A stretch of DNA of 64,000 nucleotides, from the NCBI RefSeq assembly GCF_024345535.1, contig NZ_JAGQBH010000001.1, positions 620,001 through 684,000 on the forward strand, given 5' to 3'. The notes beneath the pieces were generated by a model that did no database searches, was not told where the DNA came from, and saw only the letters and a program-made list of their open reading frames with translations. The position numbers and the translations under genes are program-made. Shown here piece after piece: positions 1-9,999 of this stretch; within the stretch, counting starts at the first letter, position 1; each line of letters begins with the position of its first letter. This DNA is from Cyanobium sp. N.Huapi 1H5. Its GTDB lineage: Bacteria; Cyanobacteriota; Cyanobacteriia; PCC-6307; Cyanobiaceae.

Positions 1-952
1 GCCGCGGCCGCAGCTCGGGTGTCACGCTCGTGAGCTCCAACCGGTCGGGCGCCACCCCCGCCAGCAGCAGATCCCGCAGCAGGCTGACCAGCCCCTGGAG
101 CACGGCGGCCGGTTCCCGCCCCCGGTCCAGCAGTTCGCGGCAGCCCTCCACCACCAGCAGGGGATCCGCCGCCGCCATGGCTTCGGCCAGCTGCAGCAGC
201 TCCACCTCCGGCACCGCCCCCAGCAGGTCCCACACCGCGTCGGCGGCGATCGGCGCCGGCAGCAGGCTGAGCTGGTCGAGCAGGCTTTCGGCGTCCCGCA
301 GACCCCCCTGGGAGCGCTGGGCCACCAGGTGCAGGGCCTCCGGGGTGATGCCGATGGACTCCTCGGCGGCGATCCACTGCAGATGCCCCACCAGGGCCTC
401 GAGGGGGATGCGGCGGAAATCGAAACGCTGGCAGCGGCTCAGGATGGTGGGCAGCACCCGCTGGGGATCGGTGGTGGCCAGCACGAACACCACCCGCGGC
501 GGCGGTTCCTCCAGGGTCTTGAGCAGGGCGTTGAAGGCGGCGGTGGAGAGCATGTGGCACTCGTCCACCACGTAGACCTTCCAGCGGGCCTGGACCGGGG
601 CGAAGCGGGACCGTTCGATCAGCTCCCGGATGTTGTCGACGCCGGTGTTGGAGGCGGCGTCGATCTCGATCACATCAAGGGCGTTGCCGGCGGCGATGTC
701 GAGGCAGAGCTGGCAGCGGCCGCAGGGCTCCGGGGTCGGTCCCGGGCTGGCCAGGCAATTGAGCGAGCGGGCCAGGATCCGGGCGCTGGAGGTCTTGCCC
801 GTGCCCCGGGGGCCGCTGAACAGATAGGCCGGGGCGATGCGGTTCTGGAGCAGGGCCTGGCTGAGGGTGTCGGCCACGGCCTTCTGGCCCACCAGCTGGT
901 CGAAGCGCTGGGGCCTGTACTTGTGATGAAGGGGCTCGTAGGCCTGGACCAT
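1..952 (-). CDS. dnaX: DNA polymerase III subunit gamma/tau, 3' end cut by window
   Basis: This is the clamp-loader ATPase subunit of DNA polymerase III. The start codon is the ATG at 952, giving MVQAYEPLHHKYRP, the usual opening of the family. The Walker A motif (SGPRGTGKTSSAR), the zinc-module cysteines (CGRCQLC) and the Walker B/DECH-like motif (VVDECHMLS) are present in order, followed by the SRC sensor/arginine-finger region (ILSRCQRFDF) and domain III. About 317 residues are visible and the frame is still open at base 1, so the tau-specific part lies outside the window. It sits 27 bases downstream of the LRAT-type gene on the same strand. The identification is secure; only the length is unknown. 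Confidence 0.95.
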   Translation of the reverse strand, partial: MVQAYEPLHHKYRPQRFDQLVGQKAVADTLSQALLQNRIAPAYLFSGPRGTGKTSSARILARSLNCLASPGPTPEPCGRCQLCLDIAAGNALDVIEIDAASNTGVDNIRELIERSRFAPVQARWKVYVVDECHMLSTAAFNALLKTLEEPPPRVVFVLATTDPQRVLPTILSRCQRFDFRRIPLEALVGHLQWIAAEESIGITPEALHLVAQRSQGGLRDAESLLDQLSLLPAPIAADAVWDLLGAVPEVELLQLAEAMAAADPLLVVEGCRELLDRGREPAAVLQGLVSLLRDLLLAGVAPDRLELTSVTPELRPR

Positions 953-979
953 GCACCCTGCCCTGACCGGATAGGGAGC

Positions 980-1714
980 CTAAGGCGGGCCGTCTTCGGT
1001 CGGATCGGGGCCCGCCGGCTCCAGCAGTCGCTGCAGCCTGTCCTCCATCTCCTCCACCGCGGCCAGCTGGTCGGCCAGGTTCTGTCCCGCCAGGCGCAGG
1101 CGTTCGAAGGGGTCACTGCCCGTGGTGATGGGGCCATCCCCTTCGCCCCAGCGCCGTTCGGCCCTGGCCAGCTCCTCCTCCAGCCGCTCCTGCAGCCGCT
1201 GGCGCAGGCCATCGAGCTGCTCCAGGCTGCGCCGGGCGAGTTCTCGGCCCTTGGCCAGCTGCTCGGGGTCGAGGCCGCTGGCCAGGGTCTCGGCGAGGGA
1301 CTGGCCCTGGCGCAGCAGCACCCGGGCTCCGGTGAGCACGGCCGCCGGCACGAACTGGCCCAGGGCCAGGGCGCCGAGGCTGCCCGTGTGCAGCCAGTCC
1401 TCCACCTGGGCGCTGCGATGCCGGCCGGTCTTGCACCAGTGGGCGAAATGCTCGCAGTTGTTGAACAGCAGGTTGTAGCGCTGCTCCCCGATGCGCCCCA
1501 TCGCCCGCCGCAGGGTCACCCCCACCGGCGAGCAGGACCCCTCCGGGTAGGCCACGGCGCTGATGGGCTCCCCGCGGCTGAAGTCCTGCAGGGGGCTGCG
1601 CAGGATTTCCCGGCCCTCCAGGTAGTGGGCCACCGTGCCGTCCCCCAGATCGATGCCGTGGTGCAGGAACAGGCCGTGCTGGCGGGGGGCCTGCAGGTGA
1701 TCGGCGGCGGCCAA
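980..1714 (-). CDS. LRAT/NC-domain (permuted NlpC/P60-like) protein
   Basis: This 244-residue protein carries the marks of the lecithin-retinol acyltransferase-like (NC) family. It has a histidine pair followed by GIDLGDG (H18/H19) and the NCEHF box with the candidate nucleophile C87, the pattern of a permuted papain-like fold. Such proteins are thiol acyltransferases or hydrolases of lipids; the substrate in cyanobacteria is not known. The second half (residues about 135-244) is rich in Leu, Glu, Gln and Arg and looks like a long helix or coiled coil. The best start is a TTG at 1714, because an in-frame stop lies about 40 bases upstream and there is no ATG between. It lies between clpX and dnaX on the same strand. 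The family is fairly sure, the role unknown. Confidence 0.75.
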   Translation of the reverse strand: MAAADHLQAPRQHGLFLHHGIDLGDGTVAHYLEGREILRSPLQDFSRGEPISAVAYPEGSCSPVGVTLRRAMGRIGEQRYNLLFNNCEHFAHWCKTGRHRSAQVEDWLHTGSLGALALGQFVPAAVLTGARVLLRQGQSLAETLASGLDPEQLAKGRELARRSLEQLDGLRQRLQERLEEELARAERRWGEGDGPITTGSDPFERLRLAGQNLADQLAAVEEMEDRLQRLLEPAGPDPTEDGPP

Positions 1715-1858
1715 GGGGCGGAGCGGAACAAGGGGACTCCGCTCAGCATCGCGTCACCGGTATGGCCGGGGATTCAACAGGGGAGTGGGGATTGCCGTTC
1801 GCCCGGATCCCTCGCGCACCGTGACGCGGTCGATCACCTGATCGCGCACAGCCCCGTG

Positions 1859-3232
1859 TCAGGCCGTGGCCTGTTCACCCCGATGGCCGTCGAGGTCGGC
1901 GGCGGCACTGATCGGCAGCACCTTGGCCTTGCTGCGCTGCTCCACCAGCTCCCGGGTGATGGTGAAGGTCTGGACGTCGCGGCGGGAGGGCAGGTCGTAC
2001 ATGACGTCGAGCATCAGCTCCTCGACGATGCCCCGCAGGGCCCGGGCGCCGGTCTTGCGGCGGTGGGCTTCGGCGGCGATGGCCTCGACGGCCCCCGGTT
2101 CGAACTCGAGCCGCACGTTGTCCATGCTCAGCAGCGTCTGGAACTGTTTCACCAGGGCGTCCCGGGGTTCGGTGAGGATTGCCTCCAGGGCACTGGTGTC
2201 GAGGGGTTCGAGCACCGCGCTCACCGGCAGCCGGCCGATGAACTCGGGAATCAGGCCGTAGCGCACCAGATCCTCCGGTTCGAGGTGGCGCATCACTTCA
2301 CTGGACTGTCTGTCCTTGCCGGTGCGCACCCGGCTGCGGCCATCGGCCGGCAGGAAGCCGATCGCATTGCGGCCCATCCGCTTCTGGACCAGGTCCTCCA
2401 GTCCCACGAAGGCGCCGCCACAGATGAACAGGACCTGGCTGGTGTCGATCTGGATGCAGTCCTGGTAGGGGTGCTTGCGGCCGCCCTGGGGGGGCACGTT
2501 GGCCACGGTGCCCTCCAGCATCTTGAGCAGGGCCTGCTGCACCCCCTCACCGGAGACGTCGCGGGTGATCGAAGGGTTCTCGCTCTTGCGGGCGATCTTG
2601 TCGATCTCGTCGATGTAGATGATGCCCCGCTGGGCCTGTTCGACGTCCAGATCGGCCTTCTGGAGCAGGCGCAGCAGGATGTTCTCCACGTCCTCGCCCA
2701 CGTAGCCCGCCTCGGTGAGGGTGGTGGCATCGGCCACCGCGAAGGGCACGTCCAGCATCTCGGCCAGGGACTGGGCCAGGAGGGTCTTGCCGCAGCCGGT
2801 GGGGCCGATCAGGAGGATGTTCGACTTGTGCAGGCGGGTGGCCGTCTGGTCCGTCTCACCCTTGCCGTCCCCCTGCCAGGCCAGCCGCTTGTAGTGGTTG
2901 TAGACGGCCACGGCCAGCACTTTCTTTGCCTCCTCCTGGCCCACCACCTGCTGGTCGAGGAAGCTCTTGATCTCCTGGGGCCGGGGGATGGTGGCCAGGG
3001 TGGGGGCGGGCCGGGCCGATTTCTTCGCCGGGGCCTTGCGGCCCCCGTCGGCCATGGGCCGGCCCGGGGGGCCATGGCCGTGGTGCTCGACCAGTTCCTC
3101 GTCGAGGATCTCGTTGCAGAGATCGATGCACTCGTCGCAGATGTAGACCCCAGGCCCGGCGATCAGCTTGCGCACCTGTTCCTGGGACTTGCCGCAGAAA
3201 GAGCACTTCAGATGGGCGTCGAACTTGGCCAT
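1859..3232 (-). CDS. clpX: ATP-dependent Clp protease ATP-binding subunit ClpX
   Basis: This is the AAA+ unfoldase that feeds substrates to ClpP. The N-terminal zinc-binding domain has C10, C13, C32 and C35 (CSFC...CDEC). The Walker A motif GPTGCGKT is at residues 143-150, followed by the Walker B segment [10 protein letters not shown], the pore-loop/sensor region and the C-terminal small domain. The length is 457 residues, normal for the family. The ATG at 3232 ([14 protein letters not shown]) is preferred to a TTG two codons upstream because it gives the canonical N-terminus. It lies 143 bases downstream of clpP on the same strand, the usual cyanobacterial tig-clpP-clpX order. Confidence 0.97.
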   Translation of the reverse strand: MAKFDAHLKCSFCGKSQEQVRKLIAGPGVYICDECIDLCNEILDEELVEHHGHGPPGRPMADGGRKAPAKKSARPAPTLATIPRPQEIKSFLDQQVVGQEEAKKVLAVAVYNHYKRLAWQGDGKGETDQTATRLHKSNILLIGPTGCGKTLLAQSLAEMLDVPFAVADATTLTEAGYVGEDVENILLRLLQKADLDVEQAQRGIIYIDEIDKIARKSENPSITRDVSGEGVQQALLKMLEGTVANVPPQGGRKHPYQDCIQIDTSQVLFICGGAFVGLEDLVQKRMGRNAIGFLPADGRSRVRTGKDRQSSEVMRHLEPEDLVRYGLIPEFIGRLPVSAVLEPLDTSALEAILTEPRDALVKQFQTLLSMDNVRLEFEPGAVEAIAAEAHRRKTGARALRGIVEELMLDVMYDLPSRRDVQTFTITRELVEQRSKAKVLPISAAADLDGHRGEQATA

Positions 3233-3375
3233 CGGCAAGGAGGCGGCGGGAGCGGCGGTGGTCGCCCTGGGTATGGCGGCAGGAAGGACCTGCCTCCAGG
3301 ATCGACCCCAGCCGTCGATTTGTCAGTCGTTCCTGAAGTTCGGAGCGGTGATCGGTGACGTCCTGGCCAGAGGCG

Positions 3376-4122
3376 CTAAGGGACGACAGGGGCTGGGGCG
3401 TCATCGACCACCCGGTCGATGAGTCCGTATTCAACCGCCTCTGCCGGGGAAAGGAAGTAGTCCCTGTCCGTATCTTCAGCGATCTTGTCCAGCGGCTGGC
3501 CGGTGTGCTCGGCCATCAGTCCGTTGAGGGTGTCCTTCAGGAAGAGGATCTCCCGGGCCTGGATCTCGATGTCCACCGCCTGGCCCTGGGCGCCCCCGAG
3601 GGGCTGGTGGATCATGATCCGGGCATTGGGAAGGGCCATCCGCTTGCCGGGTGCCCCACCGGTGAGCAGGAAGGCCCCCATGCTGGCGGCCAGCCCGTAG
3701 CAGATGGTGACCACGTCCGGCGCCACCTGCTGCATGGTGTCGTAGATCGCCAGGCCGGAGGTCACCGAGCCGCCCGGGGAGTTGATGTAGATCTGAATGT
3801 CCTTCTCGGGATCCTCGGCTTCCAGGAACAGCAACTGGGCCACCAGGGAATCGGCCACCTGGTCGTCGATGCCGGTGCCGAGGAAGATGATCCGCTCCCG
3901 CAGCAGCCGGGAATAGATGTCGAAGGCCCGGTCGCCGCGGCCGGACTGCTCCACCACCGTGGGCAGCACCCCAGGGGCAGCGGAGGGGTCCGGAGCGACC
4001 ATCCCGTTCCAGGGCATCGGCCCCTGCCAGAGGTTGTTCACGGGGTGGGGCCGCGCCCCCGATGGGCCCGCCAGGGCGGCGGGCAGCCAGTCGGGGATCA
4101 GGGGCGGTCGGGCGTCGATCAC
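3376..4122 (-). CDS. clpP: ATP-dependent Clp protease proteolytic subunit ClpP
   Basis: This is a serine peptidase subunit of the Clp complex. The catalytic triad is complete: S147 in [10 protein letters not shown]172 in IMIHQPLGG and D221 in DTDRDYFLS. The protein has 248 residues. About 55 residues precede the conserved [22 protein letters not shown] block; a Pro-rich N-terminus opening with MIDAR is typical of one cyanobacterial ClpP paralogue, which supports the GTG start at 4122. It is located between tig and clpX on the same strand, so the three are probably co-expressed in protein quality control. The identity is secure; the propeptide length is uncertain. Confidence 0.95.
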   Translation of the reverse strand: MIDARPPLIPDWLPAALAGPSGARPHPVNNLWQGPMPWNGMVAPDPSAAPGVLPTVVEQSGRGDRAFDIYSRLLRERIIFLGTGIDDQVADSLVAQLLFLEAEDPEKDIQIYINSPGGSVTSGLAIYDTMQQVAPDVVTICYGLAASMGAFLLTGGAPGKRMALPNARIMIHQPLGGAQGQAVDIEIQAREILFLKDTLNGLMAEHTGQPLDKIAEDTDRDYFLSPAEAVEYGLIDRVVDDAPAPVVP

Positions 4123-4158
4123 GCGGTTTCGCTGGCGGACGGGGGGAGTGGCCTCAAT

Positions 4159-5622
4159 CTATGGCTGGGCGTCGTCCTCCCGGGCCTTGGCGGCGGCGGC
4201 TCCCTTCTTCGCCTTGGCGGCCTTGGCGGGTTTGGGCGACGCTTCGCCGCTGGCCTCAGGTCCGTCCTCCGCCGGGGCCTCCTCCGCGGCCGGGGCCTTG
4301 TCGGTGATCGTGCTGTTGGCCTCGAGCCACTCGAGCAGCTTCTCCTTCAGCAGGTCCTCGGCCACGGCCAGCCGCAGCCGCTCGGGGTCGATGGCGGCAC
4401 TGTCGCTCAGGCCCTTGCGGATCTCGGCCAGCCTGGCCTCCAGGTCGCCAGCGGGCACCTCGATCTTCTCGGCCGCGGCCAGGGCCTTGAGCGCCAGGCT
4501 GCGCCGCAGCCGCTGCTCGGCCTCGGGCCGGGAGGTGTCCATCAGGCTGCGCACCAGATCGGGGGTGAACAGTTTCTTGACGTCCATGCCCTGCTGGGAG
4601 ATCTGCCCGGCGGTCTGCTCGATCAGGTTGCGCACCTCCTGCTGGATCAGGGTCTCGGGCAGCTCCACCTCCAGCTCCTCCACCAGGACCGCCAGCAGGG
4701 CCTCGTGGCGGTTGGCGCGATGGCGGCGCTCGGCGTCGTCCCGCAGGCGGGTCTCCAGGTCGGCGCGGAGTTCGGCCAGGGTCGGCTTGTCGCTGGCCTG
4801 CTGGGCGAAGGCGTCGTCGAGGGCGGGCAGCTCTCGGGTCTTCAGTTCCAGCAGGGTGATGGCGAACAGGGCCTCCCGGCCCGCCGCCTGCTCCTGGGGA
4901 TAGCTGTCGGGGAAGCGGCAGGAGACGTCGCGGCTGTCCCCGACGGCCATGCCGATGATGCCGGCCACGAAGCCGGGGATCATGCGGCCCTCCTCCAGCT
5001 CCACTTCCATCCCGTCGCTGCTGCCGCCTTCGATGGCTTCGCCGGTATCGACGAAGGTGCCGCGGAAGGCGATCTGGGCCACGTCACCCTCGGCGGCGGG
5101 CCGGTCCTCCACCGGCACCAGGGTGGCCAGCTGGCGGCGCGACTGCTCGATCAGTTCGTCGACCCGGGCCGGGTCGAAGGGCACGGGCTCCGCCTCGGCC
5201 TTGAAGCCCTTGGTGCTGCGCAGGGTGGGGGTGGGCTCCACGTCCATCTCCAGGGTGATGGTGAGCTCCTCCCCGGGCGTGAAGCGCTCCAGCACCCGTT
5301 CGAAGGCTTCGCTGAGTTCGGGCCGGCCGATGGCCTCGATGGCCTCCTGCTGCATCGCCTCCCGCACGACCGCATCGACCAGGTCCTCGAGGGCGGTGGC
5401 GCGGATCCGCAGCGGTCCGATCTGCTGCAGCAGCACTGGCCGGGGCACCCGTCCCTTGCGGAAGCCGGGCAGCTTGACGCTGCGGCTCAGCTTCTCGAGG
5501 GCGGTCTCGTAGCTCTTCTGGCTGCGCCCCGCAGGCACGGCGACCTCCACCGCCAGACGGCTTCCGGGGCGCGGGGAGGTGGTCACCCGGAGGTTGGCTT
5601 CGGTGCTGGCGGCAGGACTCAT
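4159..5622 (-). CDS. tig: trigger factor (ribosome-associated chaperone/PPIase)
   Basis: Trigger factor binds the ribosome exit tunnel and folds nascent chains. The N-terminal domain has the ribosome-binding loop GFRKGRVP. The central part matches the FKBP-like PPIase domain, with [14 protein letters not shown] and a [13 protein letters not shown] strand. The C-terminal helical arms follow, and the last 40 or so residues form a Lys/Ala/Glu-rich tail as in other cyanobacteria. The ATG at 5622 ([13 protein letters not shown]) is chosen; the open frame continues upstream but the additional residues are arginine- and glycine-rich and do not resemble the family. The length is 487 residues. clpP starts 36 bases downstream. 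Confidence 0.95.
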   Translation of the reverse strand: MSPAASTEANLRVTTSPRPGSRLAVEVAVPAGRSQKSYETALEKLSRSVKLPGFRKGRVPRPVLLQQIGPLRIRATALEDLVDAVVREAMQQEAIEAIGRPELSEAFERVLERFTPGEELTITLEMDVEPTPTLRSTKGFKAEAEPVPFDPARVDELIEQSRRQLATLVPVEDRPAAEGDVAQIAFRGTFVDTGEAIEGGSSDGMEVELEEGRMIPGFVAGIIGMAVGDSRDVSCRFPDSYPQEQAAGREALFAITLLELKTRELPALDDAFAQQASDKPTLAELRADLETRLRDDAERRHRANRHEALLAVLVEELEVELPETLIQQEVRNLIEQTAGQISQQGMDVKKLFTPDLVRSLMDTSRPEAEQRLRRSLALKALAAAEKIEVPAGDLEARLAEIRKGLSDSAAIDPERLRLAVAEDLLKEKLLEWLEANSTITDKAPAAEEAPAEDGPEASGEASPKPAKAAKAKKGAAAAKAREDDAQP

Positions 5623-5886
5623 GAAACGGGGCTCGCTTCGGGCAGCCCCCCATCCTAGAAACTGGCCGTTCCGGGCCTTCGCCACGTATTGTGCGATCGA
5701 CGCATCGGCGCGCCCATATCTCCAACTGAAGAGTGCGATCCGGCCATCAGGCCGGAGGATTTGTCTCAGGTTCCCGTCCCCGGGCCCTCCCCCCCCTCCG
5801 TTTTCCGATTCCCCTCCCAGGGTTTCCTTCCGGGCCCCGTTTTCAGTCCGCAGGCCCGCTCCCGCCACCCGTCCCGTTTCCCCCCG

Positions 5887-6969
5887 TTGACCGTCTCAGC
5901 GACCCTCCCCTCCCCTCCGCGCCACCTGCCCTCGAGGCCGTTGCGCATCGCCATCCTCGGCGCCACCGGAGCCGTGGGCCAGGAGCTTCTGGTCCTGCTG
6001 CAGGAGCGGGGTTTTCCGGTGGCGGAGCTGCTGCCGCTGGCCTCGCCGCGCTCGGCGGGCCAGGAGCTGGACTGGCGGGGCGAGCGCCTGCGGGTGCAGC
6101 CGGTCGGCGCTGACGCCTTCGAGGGCATCGACCTGGTGCTGGCCTCCGCCGGCGGTTCGGTGTCTCGGCAGTGGGCGCCGGTGGCCGTGGCCGCCGGTGC
6201 GGTGGTGGTCGACAACTCCAGTGCCTTCCGGATGGATCCGGCCGTGCCCCTGGTGGTGCCCGAGGTGAATCCCCAGGCCGCCTTCGCCCACGGCGGGATC
6301 ATCGCCAATCCCAATTGCACCACCATCCTGCTGACCCTGGCCCTGGCCCCCCTGGCGGCCCGGCGGCCGATCCGCCGGGTGGTGGTCAGCACCTACCAGT
6401 CCGCCAGCGGTGCCGGCGCCCGGGCCATGGAGGAACTGCGCGACCTGAGCCGCACCGTGCTGGACGGGGGTGAACCGGTCAGCACGGTGCTGCCCCATTC
6501 GCTGGCCTTCAACCTCTTCCTGCACAACTCGCCCCTGCAGCCCTCCGGCTACTGCGAGGAGGAGCTCAAGATGCTCCACGAGACCCGCAAGATCATGGGT
6601 CTGCCCGACCTGCGCCTTTCGGCCACCTGCGTGCGGGTGCCGGTGCTGCGGGCCCATTCCGAGGCCGTCAACATCGCGTTCGAGGAGCCCTTCCCCGTGG
6701 CGGAGGCCCGCGAGCTGCTGGCGGCCGCCCCCGGGGTCGAGCTGATCGAGAACTTCGAGACCAACCGCTTCCCCATGCCCACCGACGTCACCGGCCGCGA
6801 TCCGGTGGCCGTTGGCCGCATCCGCCAGGACCTCAGCGATCCCTGCGCCCTGGAGCTCTGGCTCTGCGGTGACCAGATCCGCAAGGGCGCCGCCCTCAAC
6901 GCCATCCAGATCGCCGAACTGCTGCGGGATCCCGCCGCGGCCGATGCCGCCACCGGAGGTGCCGCTTGA
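5887..6969 (+). CDS. asd: aspartate-semialdehyde dehydrogenase
   Basis: This enzyme reduces aspartyl phosphate to the semialdehyde, feeding lysine, threonine and methionine synthesis. The NADP-binding motif is [11 protein letters not shown], and the catalytic cysteine lies in the NPNCTTI box. The substrate-binding region ([17 protein letters not shown]) and the C-terminal [17 protein letters not shown] segment are conserved. There is no ATG near the expected start. A TTG at 5887 gives 360 residues and a short leader typical of relatives; another TTG at 5941 would begin directly at the Rossmann strand. The stop codon overlaps the dapA start (TTGA), so the next step of the lysine pathway is translationally coupled. 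Confidence 0.93.
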   Translation: MTVSATLPSPPRHLPSRPLRIAILGATGAVGQELLVLLQERGFPVAELLPLASPRSAGQELDWRGERLRVQPVGADAFEGIDLVLASAGGSVSRQWAPVAVAAGAVVVDNSSAFRMDPAVPLVVPEVNPQAAFAHGGIIANPNCTTILLTLALAPLAARRPIRRVVVSTYQSASGAGARAMEELRDLSRTVLDGGEPVSTVLPHSLAFNLFLHNSPLQPSGYCEEELKMLHETRKIMGLPDLRLSATCVRVPVLRAHSEAVNIAFEEPFPVAEARELLAAAPGVELIENFETNRFPMPTDVTGRDPVAVGRIRQDLSDPCALELWLCGDQIRKGAALNAIQIAELLRDPAAADAATGGAA

Positions 6970-7895
6970 GCACGGCCACCCTGCAGGCGCCGAGCACGGC
7001 CCCCTCCCCCGAGGCCCCCTTCGGGCGGGTGCTCACCGCCATGGTGACCCCCTTCCAACCGGATGGGGCCGTCGATCTGGAGCTGGCGGCCCGGCTGGCG
7101 GACCATCTGGTCCGCCACGGCTCCGATGGCCTGGTGCTGTGCGGCACCACCGGCGAGTCCCCCACCCTCACCTGGCAGGAGCAGCACGAGCTGTTCGCCG
7201 CCGTGAAAGGAACGGTGGGAACCCGCGCCACCCTGCTGGCCGGCAGCGGCAGCAACTGCACCGCAGAGGCGGTGGAAGCCACTGGCGAGGCTGCCGCCCT
7301 CGGCGCCGACGGTGCCCTGGTGGTGGTGCCCTACTACAACAAGCCCCCCCAGGAGGGCCTGGAAGCCCATTTCCGTGCCGTGGCCCAGGCCGCCCCGGAA
7401 CTGCCCCTGATGCTCTACAACATCCCTGGGCGCACCGGCTGCAGCCTGGCCCCGGACACCACGGCCCGCCTGCTCGACGAGGCCAACGTGGTGGGCTTCA
7501 AGGCCGCCAGCGGCACCACCGAGGAGGTCAGCCGGCTGCGGGAGCTTTGCGGCGATCGCCTGGCGATCTACAGCGGCGACGACGCCCTCACCCTGCCGAT
7601 GCTGGCGGTGGGTGCGGTGGGTGTGGTCAGCGTGGCCAGCCACCTGGTGGGTCCCCGGATCCGGGCCATGGTCCAGGCCTTCCTGAGCGGCGACCTCGCC
7701 GCCGCCCTCGACGAGCACCAGCAGTTGCTGCCCCTGTGCCGGGCCCTCTTCTGCACCACCAACCCCATCCCCGTCAAAGCCGCCCTGGAGATCTGCGGCT
7801 GGCCGGTGGGTGCCCCCCGACTTCCCCTGCTTTCCGCCGATACCGCCGTGCGACAGCGCCTTTCCTCGATCCTGGCTGCCCTGCGTCCCACCTGA
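6966..7895 (+). CDS. dapA: 4-hydroxy-tetrahydrodipicolinate synthase
   Basis: This enzyme condenses pyruvate with aspartate semialdehyde, the first committed step to diaminopimelate and lysine. It is a TIM-barrel Schiff-base aldolase. The signature GTTGESPTL is near the N-terminus, the catalytic tyrosine is in LYNIPGRTG and the Schiff-base lysine is in [10 protein letters not shown]. The length of 309 residues is normal. The start is a TTG at 6966 that overlaps the asd stop by four bases, so reinitiation is likely. rnj follows after 78 bases. Asd, DapA and the distant LysC at 19.4-21.2 kb together cover early lysine synthesis. Confidence 0.95.
   Translation: MSTATLQAPSTAPSPEAPFGRVLTAMVTPFQPDGAVDLELAARLADHLVRHGSDGLVLCGTTGESPTLTWQEQHELFAAVKGTVGTRATLLAGSGSNCTAEAVEATGEAAALGADGALVVVPYYNKPPQEGLEAHFRAVAQAAPELPLMLYNIPGRTGCSLAPDTTARLLDEANVVGFKAASGTTEEVSRLRELCGDRLAIYSGDDALTLPMLAVGAVGVVSVASHLVGPRIRAMVQAFLSGDLAAALDEHQQLLPLCRALFCTTNPIPVKAALEICGWPVGAPRLPLLSADTAVRQRLSSILAALRPT
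7552..7559. repeat. HIP1 octamer GCGATCGC
   Basis: This is a copy of the highly iterated palindrome found across many cyanobacterial genomes, here inside dapA. It supports the taxonomic placement and has no assigned local function. Confidence 0.7.
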
Positions 7896-7973
7896 CGCCA
7901 AGGCTGATGTCCAGAGTCATCTCCGCTTCCGCTTCACCTTCATTCCCATCGCCACCCCTGAGTCCCTAACTAC

Positions 7974-9983
7974 ATGTCCAGTCAGAACGTCAATCCCATC
8001 GTCCGCTCCGGCAACGGCGCCAAAGCCAAGCACCAGGGCCTGCGCGTCATCCCCCTGGGCGGCCTGCACGAGATCGGCAAGAACACCTGCGTCTTCGAAT
8101 ACGGCGATGAGCTGATGCTCGTCGATGCCGGTCTCGCGTTCCCCAGCGATGGCATGCATGGCGTCAACGTGGTGATGCCCGACACCAGCTACCTGCGGGA
8201 GAACCAGAAGCGCATCCGCGGCATGGTGGTCACCCACGGCCACGAAGATCACATCGGCGGCATCCCGCACCACCTCAAGAACTTCAACATCCCCATCATC
8301 TACGGCCCCCGGCTGGCCATGTCGATGCTGCAGGGGAAGATGGAGGAGGCGGGTGTCACCGACCGCACCACCATCCAGACGGTGGGTCCGCGGGATGTGG
8401 TGCATGTGGGCCAGCACTTCAAGGTGGAGTTCATCCGCAACACCCACTCGATGGCGGACAGCTTCACGCTGGCCATCACCACCCCCGTCGGCGTCGTCAT
8501 CTTCACCGGTGACTTCAAGTTCGACCACACCCCCGTCGATGGCGAGGCCTTCGACCTGCAGCGCCTCGCCCACTACGGCGAGCAGGGCGTGCTGTGCCTG
8601 TTCAGCGATTCCACCAACGCCGAGATCCCCGGTTTCACGCCGCCTGAGCGGGCCGTGTTCCCGAACCTGGATCGCCACATCAGCCAGGCCGAAGGCCGGG
8701 TGATCATCACCACCTTCGCCAGCTCGATTCATCGTGTGTCGATGATCCTGGAACTGGCAATGAAGAACGGCCGCAAGGTGGGGCTGCTGGGCCGCTCGAT
8801 GCTCAACGTGATCGCCAAGGCCCGGGAGCTCGGCTACATGCGTGCCCCCGATGATCTGTTCGTGCCCATCAAGCAGATCCGCGACCTGCCCGACCGCGAA
8901 ACCCTGCTGCTGATGACCGGCAGCCAGGGCGAACCGCTGGCGGCCCTCAGCCGCATCTCCCGCGGCGAGCACCCCCAGGTGCAGGTGAAATCCAGCGACA
9001 CGATCATCTTCTCGGCCAGCCCGATCCCCGGTAACACCATCTCGGTGGTGAACACCATCGACCGGCTGATGATGATGGGCGCCAAGGTCGTCTACGGCAA
9101 GGGCGAGGGCATCCACGTCTCCGGCCACGGCTGCCAGGAGGACCACAAGCTGATGCTGGCGCTGGCCAAGCCGAAGTTCTTCGTGCCCGTGCATGGCGAG
9201 CACCGCATGCTCGTCTGCCATTCCAAGACGGCCCAGTCGATGGGGATTCCGGCCGATCACATCCTGATCATCGACAACGGCGACGTGGTCGAACTCACCC
9301 CCGACACCATCAACAAAGGTGAGCCGGTGAAGGCCGGCATCGAGCTGCTCGACGCCTCCCGCAACGGCATCGTCGATGCCCGGGTGCTCAAGGAGCGCCA
9401 GCAGCTGGCCGAGGACGGCGTCATCACCCTGCTGGCGGTGATCACCACCGACGGTGTGATGGCGGCGCCGCCGCGGGTGAACCTGCGCGGAGTGGTCACG
9501 GCCGCCGATGCCCGCAAGCTCTCGGTCTGGGCCGAGCGGGAGATCACCTGGGTGCTGGAGAACCGCTGGAACCAGCTGGCCCGCAACACCGGTGGCAAGG
9601 CCCCCGACGTTGACTGGGTGGGTGTGCAGCGGGAGGTGGAGGTGGGCCTGCAGCGCCGCCTGCGCCGCGAGCTGCAGGTGGATCCCCTGATCATCTGCCT
9701 GGTGCAGCCCGCCCCCGCCGGCACCCCGGCCTACAAGGGCCGGGCCGATGCCGAGCCCGACACCCGCCCCGCGCCCCGGGGCGGCCGCAGGGATGGGGGT
9801 GGGCGCCAGCCCGCCGCCGTGCCCCAGCGCCAGCTGGTGACCGCAGCGGCTCCCGCGCAGACGGCGGCCACGGCCACCGCCGCAGCGCCGGCGCCGGTGG
9901 CGTCGGCCAGCAAGGCCCCCGTTGAAGAGCCGGAACCCACCGGCCGTGTCCGTCGCCGCCGCTCGGCCGCGGCGGCGGGCTGA
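7974..9983 (+). CDS. rnj: ribonuclease J
   Basis: This is an RNA-processing beta-CASP metallo-beta-lactamase nuclease with endo- and 5' exonuclease activity. The zinc-binding motif THGHEDHIGG is present, as are the beta-CASP blocks (TGSQGEP near residue 320 and the C-terminal VHGEHRM/SGHG motifs). The core ends around residue 565. The last 100 residues form a Pro/Ala/Arg-rich disordered tail ending in RRRRSAAAAG-like sequence, which may bind RNA. The ATG at 7974 gives 669 residues. It lies downstream of dapA and converges with the gene ending at 10000, only 16 bases away. Confidence 0.95.
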   Translation: MSSQNVNPIVRSGNGAKAKHQGLRVIPLGGLHEIGKNTCVFEYGDELMLVDAGLAFPSDGMHGVNVVMPDTSYLRENQKRIRGMVVTHGHEDHIGGIPHHLKNFNIPIIYGPRLAMSMLQGKMEEAGVTDRTTIQTVGPRDVVHVGQHFKVEFIRNTHSMADSFTLAITTPVGVVIFTGDFKFDHTPVDGEAFDLQRLAHYGEQGVLCLFSDSTNAEIPGFTPPERAVFPNLDRHISQAEGRVIITTFASSIHRVSMILELAMKNGRKVGLLGRSMLNVIAKARELGYMRAPDDLFVPIKQIRDLPDRETLLLMTGSQGEPLAALSRISRGEHPQVQVKSSDTIIFSASPIPGNTISVVNTIDRLMMMGAKVVYGKGEGIHVSGHGCQEDHKLMLALAKPKFFVPVHGEHRMLVCHSKTAQSMGIPADHILIIDNGDVVELTPDTINKGEPVKAGIELLDASRNGIVDARVLKERQQLAEDGVITLLAVITTDGVMAAPPRVNLRGVVTAADARKLSVWAEREITWVLENRWNQLARNTGGKAPDVDWVGVQREVEVGLQRRLRRELQVDPLIICLVQPAPAGTPAYKGRADAEPDTRPAPRGGRRDGGGRQPAAVPQRQLVTAAAPAQTAATATAAAPAPVASASKAPVEEPEPTGRVRRRRSAAAAG

Positions 9984-9999
9984 TCGCCCGGGGGCAGGC

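Noticed and set aside
329-3358. A plus-strand open frame of about 1000 codons opposite dnaX, the LRAT-type gene and clpX
   Set aside because: It is the mirror of conserved minus-strand genes; its residues are a repetitive Gly/Ala/Leu/Gln mix without domains. Long antisense frames are common in GC-rich DNA. The same applies to the long antisense frames over lysC, mutS, secA and gyrB.
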